From an uncultured Clostridium sp. (lineage in GTDB: Bacteria; Bacillota; Clostridia; Peptostreptococcales; Peptostreptococcaceae), in NCBI GenBank assembly GCA_900557165.1, contig USRS01000048.1, forward strand, positions 1 to 19,076: a DNA stretch of 19,076 nt, written 5' to 3'. Under the pieces are notes generated by a model. The model was not told the origin of the DNA, did no database searches, and was given only the letters and a program-made list of their open reading frames with translations. Below, piece after piece: positions 14,188 through 19,076 of the stretch; position 1 is the first letter of the stretch, and each line of letters opens with the position of its first letter. A program made the translations under genes and the position numbers.

Positions 14188-14868
14188 CTATCCTCTCTTA
14201 CCTACTATTTCTTGTTGTTTATCTGACCATTTATTTAATATTAATATCATTGCTACTGAAATGGCAACTATTATAGCAACCCATCCCATTGCACCTTTAT
14301 AGTCCATAGCTTGCACTTTAAAGTATATAGCAAGGGGCATAGTTTGTGTTTTACCTGGTATATTTCCAGCTATCATCATTGTTGCACCAAATTCTCCAAG
14401 TGCCCTTGCAAATGATAAAACTACTCCACCGATTATTCCTGGCCAGGCAAGAGGTATAGCTATTTTATAGAAAATTTTCCAATTACTAAGTCCTAGAGTT
14501 TTAGCCGCAGCAATTAAATTTGTATCAATTTGCTCGAAAGCTGATCTAGCACTTCTATACATCATAGGAAAAGCCACTACTATGGCTGCTATTACTGTGG
14601 CACTCCATGTAAAAATTATATTTTTACCCATAAGTGCAAATAATTTTCCTACTGTTCCATTTTTACCACATATAAGAAGTAAAAAGAAACCAAGTACAGT
14701 TGGAGGAAGTACAAGAGGCAGTGTAAATATACTATCTATCAAACCCCTCCACTTACCTTTATAGTTAGCTACTATATAAGCTGTCCCTATTCCTAAAAAA
14801 AATGTTATAAATGTTGCTAAAAGCGATGTCTTTATTGATATCCAAAGAGGCGTTATTCCTGCATTCAT
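14188..14868 (-). CDS. modB: Molybdate ABC transporter permease
   Basis: This is the integral membrane subunit of the molybdate importer. It is 226 residues with about five to six hydrophobic helices, the size of ModB. The cytoplasmic coupling (EAA) loop is seen at IAAAKTLGLSNWKIFYKIAI (119-138), followed by PLAWPGIIGG. The GEFGATMMIAGNIPGKTQT stretch (158-176) is characteristic of ModB-type permeases. The start at 14868 follows GGAGGAAGG. It begins 23 bases after modA and ends three bases before modC, consistent with one transcript. No lesion is visible. Confidence 0.95.
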   Translation of the reverse strand: MNAGITPLWISIKTSLLATFITFFLGIGTAYIVANYKGKWRGLIDSIFTLPLVLPPTVLGFFLLLICGKNGTVGKLFALMGKNIIFTWSATVIAAIVVAFPMMYRSARSAFEQIDTNLIAAAKTLGLSNWKIFYKIAIPLAWPGIIGGVVLSFARALGEFGATMMIAGNIPGKTQTMPLAIYFKVQAMDYKGAMGWVAIIVAISVAMILILNKWSDKQQEIVGKRG

Positions 14869-14891
14869 TATCCTTCCTCCAATCTTAAATA

Positions 14892-15698
14892 TTAGTTAGC
14901 TTTTTTAAATCCGTATTTTTCAAGTATAGTTTGTCCATCATCACTTAATAAGAAATCTTCAAAAGCTTTTGCTTTATCTTGTTTTTCACTAGCTTTTAAA
15001 ACTGCTATTGGATAGCTTATAGTTGAATGTGTATCTTCATCTGTAGTTAAAGCAACTTTTATTCCCTTTGCACCTACAGTATCACTTAAGTAAACAAAAC
15101 CAGCATCTGCACTTCCTTTTTGTACCCAAGATAAAACTTCTTTAACATCTTTAGCTAAAACTAATTTATTTTCAACTTTATCGTATAATTTTGTATTATC
15201 TAAAACTTCTTTAGCATATTTTCCTGCTGGAACTGATTCAGGATCTCCTATAGCTAATTTTTCAACTTTATCAGTTGCTAATGTGTCTAAATCTTTTATT
15301 TCTTTATCTTCCCCTGTTACCAAAACTAAATCATTAGTTAATAATGTTTTGTTTGTTCCATCTAATAATAAATCTTTATCTGCTAAAGCAGTCATTTGTT
15401 TTTGACCTGCTGATATAAATACATCACATGCTGCACCTTGTTCTATTTGTTGTTGTAATGATCCTGAAGATCCTAAGTTAAGTTCTAATTTTACATTTGG
15501 TTCAACTTCTTTAAATTTTTCTTCTAATTCAACCATAGCTTCTTGTAAAGATGCTGCAGCTGATACATTTAATGTGACTATTTCATCTTTTTTAGCACTA
15601 TCATCTTTATTATCTTCACTACCATTAGAGCATCCCACAGCTCCCATTGTTAATCCTAATACTAACCCCATAACTCCTAATTTTTTTAATACTTTCAT
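14892..15698 (-). CDS. modA: Molybdate-binding lipoprotein
   Basis: This is the extracellular binding protein that captures molybdate or tungstate. It is 268 residues. The lipoprotein signal peptide ends in lipobox GAVGC (Cys23), followed by a charged linker. Type 2 periplasmic binding protein motifs of the ModA family are present: VSAAASLQEA (45-54), NLGSSGSLQQQIEQGA (74-89), CDVFISAG (91-98), GDPESVPAGKYAKEVL (151-166) and ADAGFVYLSD (197-206). The Ser in AAASL and in GSSG and the Tyr of VYLSD are expected to contact the oxyanion, by analogy with known ModA structures. It is the first gene of the operon. AGGAGG precedes the start, and the promoter (15762-15790) and a tandem repeat lie upstream, facing a divergent regulator. 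Confidence 0.96.
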   Translation of the reverse strand: MKVLKKLGVMGLVLGLTMGAVGCSNGSEDNKDDSAKKDEIVTLNVSAAASLQEAMVELEEKFKEVEPNVKLELNLGSSGSLQQQIEQGAACDVFISAGQKQMTALADKDLLLDGTNKTLLTNDLVLVTGEDKEIKDLDTLATDKVEKLAIGDPESVPAGKYAKEVLDNTKLYDKVENKLVLAKDVKEVLSWVQKGSADAGFVYLSDTVGAKGIKVALTTDEDTHSTISYPIAVLKASEKQDKAKAFEDFLLSDDGQTILEKYGFKKAN

Positions 15699-15736
15699 AT
15701 TACTCCTCCTATAGTCCTGTTTTACCTTTTTTCATT

Positions 15737-15752
15737 ACGTTTAATCACGTTT
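15737..15752. promoter_or_regulatory. Tandem direct repeat, candidate operator in the modA leader
   Basis: ACGTTT occurs at 15737-15742 and 15747-15752, start to start exactly 10 bp (AAACGT-N4-AAACGT on the minus strand), one helical turn. It falls just downstream of the predicted modA transcription start and upstream of its ribosome binding site, a position where a bound repressor would block elongation or initiation. The DNA-binding protein encoded next door is the obvious candidate. The link is inferred. Confidence 0.45.
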
Positions 15753-15761
15753 CGCACCTTT

Positions 15762-15790
15762 ATTGTATATTTTAAATTTCTTTTTCGCAA
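15762..15790 (-). promoter_or_regulatory. modA promoter
   Basis: On the minus strand TTGCGA (15785-15790), a 17-base spacer and TACAAT (15762-15767) make a good sigma-A promoter. The predicted start near 15755 leaves a leader of about 57 bases before the modA ATG. Confidence 0.7.
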
Positions 15791-15837
15791 CATAATTTAC
15801 CAATTTTTTCTTTTTTTATATATAAGTTTGTTTTTTA

Positions 15838-15846
15838 TGATACAAT
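15838..15846 (+). promoter_or_regulatory. Extended -10 promoter of the HTH-PBP regulator
   Basis: TGATACAAT (15838-15846) is an extended -10 element (TG-N-TACAAT). No good -35 is seen, as is common with extended -10 promoters. The predicted start near 15853 would leave no leader for the ATG at 15854 and supports the ATG at 15869 as the real start. Confidence 0.6.
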
Positions 15847-15868
15847 ATGGTCTATGGGGGTGTTATTT

Positions 15869-16801
15869 ATGAGTTCGTCATCTTTAAATGCAATGGAAGT
15901 TGCACAAATATTAAATATTACAAAAAATACAGTATATGAAATGATTAAACGAGGTGAATTACCAGCTTATAAAGTCGGTAGAAAAATTAGAATTGATAGA
16001 GCTGATATAGATGCTTATATTAATAATCAGAAAAAAACACCTACATCTATAACTGAAAACTTAATCCTAGAAAGAACAACTGATAAAGCTTCTACACATG
16101 AAGAAATAATTATAAGTGGTCAAGATATAGTTTTAGATATTTTAGGAAAAATGATAGAAGATAAGGTTAAAAATACTCGTATTTATCGTTTAAATATTGG
16201 TAGTTATAGCGGCTTATTTGAAATGTACCATAATAGAGTTTCTATATGTTCTTGTCATCTTTGGGACAAAGATACTGATACATATAATACAGATTTTGTG
16301 AAAAGATTACTTCCAGGTATTCCTTGTGTTTTAATTAATATTGCTTATAGAACGCAGGGGTTTTATGTCCAAAAAGGCAATCCTAAAAATATTCAAACTT
16401 GGGAAGATTTAAATAAAAAAAATATTACTATGGTTAACCGTGAAAAAGGTTCTGGTGCAAGAATTTTACTTGATAGTAAACTTCAAAGTTTAAATTTATC
16501 AATAAATATATCTGGATATGAAAATGAAGAGACTTCTCATCTTGCTGTTGCCAGCTATATTGCTAGAAAAAAAGCTGATGTAGGTATAGGTAATGAAAAA
16601 GTTTCTAAACAAGTAGACAATATTGATTTCATTCCTTTACAAAGGGAAAGATATGATTTAGTTATTAGAAAATCATACTTAGAAAAACCAATTTTTAAGG
16701 TTATAATGGATTTAATTTCTTCTAATGAATTTAAAAATGAAATTGAAGGTCTTGGAGGATATGATTTAAAAGATATAGGTAAAATTATAAGTGAAACTTA
16801 A
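15869..16801 (+). CDS. One-component regulator: excisionase-type HTH fused to PBP-like ligand domain
   Basis: This is a 310-residue predicted cytoplasmic transcription regulator. Residues 5-53 form an excisionase/MerR-type helix-turn-helix (NAMEVAQILNITKNTVYEMI, 7-26, then GELPAYKVGRKIRIDRADI). A linker leads to a PBP-like domain (about 80-300, Pfam PBP_like type) without signal peptide, containing VNREKGSGARILLD (189-202) and HLAVASYIARKKADVGIG (224-241), the pattern of oxyanion-binding ModA-like folds in regulators. The start at 15869 follows GGGGGTG; an upstream in-frame ATG (15854) overlaps that site. It is divergent from modABC, separated by 170 bases holding both promoters and a tandem repeat. 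It likely senses molybdate or tungstate and controls the mod operon in place of ModE, which is not seen here. Whether it represses or activates cannot be told from sequence. Confidence 0.9.
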   Translation: MSSSSLNAMEVAQILNITKNTVYEMIKRGELPAYKVGRKIRIDRADIDAYINNQKKTPTSITENLILERTTDKASTHEEIIISGQDIVLDILGKMIEDKVKNTRIYRLNIGSYSGLFEMYHNRVSICSCHLWDKDTDTYNTDFVKRLLPGIPCVLINIAYRTQGFYVQKGNPKNIQTWEDLNKKNITMVNREKGSGARILLDSKLQSLNLSINISGYENEETSHLAVASYIARKKADVGIGNEKVSKQVDNIDFIPLQRERYDLVIRKSYLEKPIFKVIMDLISSNEFKNEIEGLGGYDLKDIGKIISET

Positions 16802-16808
16802 ACCATAA

Positions 16809-16846
16809 ATAAAAATGCTACCATTTAACAAAGGTAGCATTTTTAT
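16809..16846. terminator. Bidirectional terminator between regulator and HAD genes
   Basis: A perfect stem AAAAATGCTACC (16811-16822) / GGTAGCATTTTT (16833-16844), extendable by two pairs, has a ten-base loop and T-runs both ways. It serves the convergent regulator and HAD phosphatase genes. Confidence 0.9.
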
Positions 16847-16854
16847 AATTTATT

Positions 16855-17637
16855 CTATTTTATAATATTAAAATATTTCATAGCATATTCTATGCCATCT
16901 TCATCAATATTTTTTGTTACAAAAGTAGCTTTTTCAAATAAATCTGGATTCCCATTTCCCATAACAATGCTATTTTCAACATGTTCAAGCATTGAAATAT
17001 CATTATTACTATCACCAAAAGCAAAAGTATTTTCCTTTTCTATATTAAGGTAATCAACTAAAAAATCTATTCCACTTCCCTTAGAGTGACCTTTTGGAAC
17101 TAATTCTCTAGTACCTTTTCCATGGTCTATATAATCGAATATATCTTTAGTTTCATCACAGAAATTGTCAATATACTCATTATCATCATATCTTATAAAC
17201 ATTTTATTGAACTTCATATTATCTAAATCATAAGATTTTATCGGATAATTTTGTTTTCTAAGATTTGAAAGTAAAAAATCATCTTGTGAATTTTCATCAA
17301 TATATATAGCATCTACACCTTCTAAAACAGCCTTTAATTCATACTTTTTCAAAGATTCTAATATGGCATTATATTTATCTTCATTAACTATATTATTGTA
17401 AAGAACTTTATTGTCAACTTCAATATATGTTCCACAACCACATATATAGCCATCAAATTCTAATTCTTTTATATCATCACCTATTAATGATTTTGTTCTT
17501 CCTGTATTTATAAATATTAAATGGCCATTTTCCTTAGCTTTTTTTAAAGCATTTTTTGTGCTTTCTGGTATTGTAAAAGTTTTGTGCGAAAGCAATGTTT
17601 CATCAATATCAAAAAATAAAATTTTTCTTTTATCCAT
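16855..17637 (-). CDS. Cof-type HAD-superfamily phosphatase
   Basis: This is a 260-residue cytoplasmic hydrolase expected to dephosphorylate small phosphorylated metabolites (sugar phosphates, nucleotides or FMN in relatives); its own substrate is unknown. Motif I FFDIDETLL (8-16) holds the nucleophile Asp10 and acid Asp12. Motif II is INTGR (43-47, Thr45). A Lys of the PKGHSKGSGI stretch (181-190) serves as motif III, and motif IV is AFGDSNNDISML (206-217, Asp209 and Asp213 for Mg binding). The region between (about 80-180) is the C2B cap typical of Cof/YidA proteins. The length is usual for the family. The start at 17637 follows GGGGAGG, and a promoter (17671-17699) lies upstream. It appears to be a single-gene transcript. 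Confidence 0.93.
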   Translation of the reverse strand: MDKRKILFFDIDETLLSHKTFTIPESTKNALKKAKENGHLIFINTGRTKSLIGDDIKELEFDGYICGCGTYIEVDNKVLYNNIVNEDKYNAILESLKKYELKAVLEGVDAIYIDENSQDDFLLSNLRKQNYPIKSYDLDNMKFNKMFIRYDDNEYIDNFCDETKDIFDYIDHGKGTRELVPKGHSKGSGIDFLVDYLNIEKENTFAFGDSNNDISMLEHVENSIVMGNGNPDLFEKATFVTKNIDEDGIEYAMKYFNIIK

Positions 17638-17670
17638 TTTATAGCCTCCCCTATGTCTTTTTATATATAA

Positions 17671-17699
17671 AATGTAGCTTTAAATTTTATATTTTTCAA
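17671..17699 (-). promoter_or_regulatory. Candidate promoter of the HAD phosphatase gene
   Basis: On the minus strand TTGAAA (17694-17699), a 17-base spacer and TACATT (17671-17676) form a plausible sigma-A promoter with a leader of about 27 bases. Confidence 0.5.
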
Positions 17700-17743
17700 T
17701 TAAATTTTTCCATTATATTCATTCTTTTTTAATTTCTACACAA

Positions 17744-17767
17744 AAAAGCCAGCTAAAACTGGCTTTT
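17744..17767 (-). terminator. Terminator of the YkvA-family gene
   Basis: Stem AAAAGCCAG (17744-17752) / CTGGCTTTT (17759-17767) has a six-base loop and TTTTTT on the minus strand. The end of the stem overlaps the stop codon of the upstream gene (17766-17768). Confidence 0.85.
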
Positions 17768-18176
17768 AATTATCATCTTTAATACTATAAGTGACATCAT
17801 CTATTATATTTGAATCTTTATATACTTTTTTATTAGATTTTGAGCTAAAATCTTGTGGCCCACTATATTTAGATAATTCTTCATTTACGATGCCTATCAT
17901 CCATATTATAACAAATATATCATCTAAAAATCCTATAGGACCAAATAATACCTCTGGAATTACATCTATGGCAAATACAAAATATATTAATGTTACTATA
18001 AAAGATAAAAGTACTTTTGATTTTCCTAATATAGACACATTTTTATCACTAAAATAATCTGCAACTTTTGGTAAATTCTTAATAAATTTAATGCCAAATC
18101 CAGCATCTTTAAATCTTACTAATACTCTCTTTAAACTATCTAAAAATCTGTTTCCAGTATTCATAGTCTTATTCAT
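17766..18176 (-). CDS. YkvA/DUF1232-family membrane protein
   Basis: This is a small (136-residue) membrane-associated protein of the DUF1232/YkvA family, whose function is not established. The family core is clear at YFVFAIDVIPEVLFGPIGFL followed by DD (65-86), preceded by a hydrophobic segment (about 56-70) and followed by a second one (FVIIWMIGIV, 88-97). The N-terminal 50 residues are basic and probably cytoplasmic (RVLVRFKD, KFIKNLPKVADYF); the C-terminal 35 are polar and acidic. The start at 18176 follows AAGGAG. The stop codon is within the terminator stem. It stands alone between the HAD gene and the pentapeptide-repeat gene, all on the minus strand with gaps of about 100 bases or more. 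Confidence 0.88.
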   Translation of the reverse strand: MNKTMNTGNRFLDSLKRVLVRFKDAGFGIKFIKNLPKVADYFSDKNVSILGKSKVLLSFIVTLIYFVFAIDVIPEVLFGPIGFLDDIFVIIWMIGIVNEELSKYSGPQDFSSKSNKKVYKDSNIIDDVTYSIKDDN

Positions 18177-18280
18177 TTTATTCTCCTTAAGAATTATATC
18201 TTTATAACTAATTATTTATAAAATATATTAAAACAAAAAAAGACTATATTCAAGAAATTTTTCATATATATATTAGTAAT

Positions 18281-18934
18281 TTACTCTACAATTATACCTA
18301 TTAACTTAACCAACTCCAGCCCCTGACTTGCATTAACTTTAACTTTATACAGTTCTGGTATACCAATTTCTATACCATCAATTTCACAATTAGATAAGTC
18401 TACTCCTTCTAAGTAGGTCCTACTAAATACTGATTTTTTAAAATCACAATCATTAAAATTCATATATTTATTTTTTACTTCCATAAAAATACTAGAAACA
18501 AAAGAAGAACCTTCAAAAGCTACTTTATTAAACTTACTAAACGAAAATGTAGTATAATCACCTAAAATATTCTTAAATAAACAATCTTTCAAATGAGCAT
18601 CTTCTATTTTTGAACCCAACATTTTACAATTAATAAATTCTGTCCTATAAATACTTCCTTCCGAAAAATCTATATTTGATAAGTCACATTTTTCAAATGA
18701 CACATCTAATAAATCTATATATCTAAAAGTACAATTATCAAAAGTAACATTTCTAAATATACAACTATCAAAAGATACTCTAGATTCATCTAAATTAGAA
18801 ATATCCATATTTTCAATTAACTTATCATAAATTTTTTCATCATCTTCTATTAATTGTAGTAATTCATCTAATGTGCTTATGATATCCAGATTAGCATTTA
18901 TCTTAGGTTTTTGAATTTTTTTCAAATTACTCAT
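18281..18934 (-). CDS. Qnr/McbG-like pentapeptide repeat protein
   Basis: This is a 217-residue cytoplasmic pentapeptide-repeat protein, predicted to fold as a right-handed quadrilateral beta-helix. After a non-repeat N-terminal segment (about 1-42, with a helical LDELLQLIEDDEKIYDKLIE) the A(D/N)LXX-like repeats run from about 44 to 188, for example FRNVTFDNCTFRYIDLLDVS, FEKCDLSNIDF, FNDCDFKKSVFSRTYLEGVD. The final segment KVNASQGLELVKLIGIIVE matches the C-terminal dimerisation region seen in Qnr, McbG and MfpA-like proteins, and the size (Qnr about 218) agrees. Relatives mimic DNA and protect gyrase or topoisomerase IV from toxins or quinolones; others have unknown roles, so resistance is only a possibility. 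The start at 18934 is preferred over an ATG two codons upstream because AAGG lies six bases away. No clear terminator follows. Confidence 0.85.
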   Translation of the reverse strand: MSNLKKIQKPKINANLDIISTLDELLQLIEDDEKIYDKLIENMDISNLDESRVSFDSCIFRNVTFDNCTFRYIDLLDVSFEKCDLSNIDFSEGSIYRTEFINCKMLGSKIEDAHLKDCLFKNILGDYTTFSFSKFNKVAFEGSSFVSSIFMEVKNKYMNFNDCDFKKSVFSRTYLEGVDLSNCEIDGIEIGIPELYKVKVNASQGLELVKLIGIIVE

Positions 18935-18940
18935 CTCCAT

Positions 18941-19076
18941 CCTTAAAATTCTTCTGATTATTACAGAGAATTTATTATTTTTATTTAATTATATTATCAT
19001 TTATTAATTTCTTTCCTTAAAATTTTTCTATTTTTATATTATTTAAAAATATACATAATTTATCATCATTTTTAAA
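18941..19076. repeat. AT-rich edge region with a short direct repeat
   Basis: This 136-base non-coding stretch has no gene visible. CCTTAAAATTCTTCT (18941-18955) recurs with one change at 19015-19029. The first copy contains the AAGG ribosome binding site of the pentapeptide gene, so the second may be a duplicated upstream region or coincidence in AT-rich DNA. A TATAAT-like box occurs on the minus strand between them without a good -35. Confidence 0.3.

Noticed and set aside
14582..14764. Open frame antisense to modB
   Set aside because: Short shadow with no ribosome binding site.
17791..18057. Open frame antisense to the YkvA gene
   Set aside because: Shadow of a recognised family on the other strand.
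12331..19076. CRISPR array, tRNA or rRNA
   Set aside because: No regularly spaced identical repeats and no cloverleaf or rRNA-like sequence were found by eye here or in the rest of the window.

Overview
The window is AT-rich DNA with Gram-positive ribosome binding sites (AGGAGG/GGAGGT type), lipobox signal peptides and strong AGA/TTA/ATA codon use. The gene set is a GH25 autolysin with fibronectin repeats, internalin-like LRR and YkvA proteins, a MutS2-like remnant, a ribose ABC operon and a molybdate ABC operon. This suggests a low-GC Firmicute of class Clostridia, most likely Peptostreptococcaceae (Paraclostridium/Paeniclostridium/Romboutsia/Clostridioides-like). The family assignment is inferred from protein flavour, not from a search.

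Layout. (1) 1-5375 is a cell-surface block. It holds a secreted GH25 lysozyme (79-2241), an unrecognised 184-aa protein (2402-2956, minus), an internalin-like LRR protein without signal peptide (3118-4662), and a convergent LppM-like lipoprotein (4678-5367, minus). (2) 5376-10403 is a ribose operon, rbsK-rbsD-rbsA-rbsC-rbsB, with no adjacent rbsR. All genes read through except rbsC, which has a one-base deletion and a separate nonsense codon and is scored as a pseudogene. (3) 10416-12480 is a degenerate zone. It holds an SH3-like exported protein, a 53-bp near-perfect palindrome, the second copy of a dispersed hairpin repeat, a strong terminator, and the heavily decayed remains of a MutS2-like gene. 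(4) 12508-16801 is a molybdate region. It holds a di-TOBE molybdopterin/molybdate-binding protein (mop), modC-modB-modA on the minus strand, and a divergent one-component regulator (excisionase-type HTH fused to a periplasmic-binding-protein-like domain). (5) 16855-18934 holds a Cof-type HAD phosphatase, a YkvA/DUF1232 membrane protein and a Qnr-like pentapeptide repeat protein, all on the minus strand.

How it fits together. The mod region looks like a self-contained, working unit. ModA captures oxyanion, ModB and ModC import it, Mop buffers it in the cytoplasm, and the HTH-PBP protein is well placed to sense the same ligand and control modA. A promoter pair and a 10-bp-period tandem repeat (AAACGT twice) lie between the divergent genes. 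The rbs operon retains kinase, pyranase, ATPase and binding protein but has lost a continuous permease, so ribose import by this route is predicted to be lost unless another permease substitutes or the lesions are sequence errors. No transposase, phage gene, CRISPR array, tRNA or rRNA was seen. I found no wholly new multi-gene system. The items most worth checking are the HTH-PBP regulator with its tandem operator, the double-lesion rbsC, the hairpin/palindrome repeats and the LRR-Ig duplicated protein.
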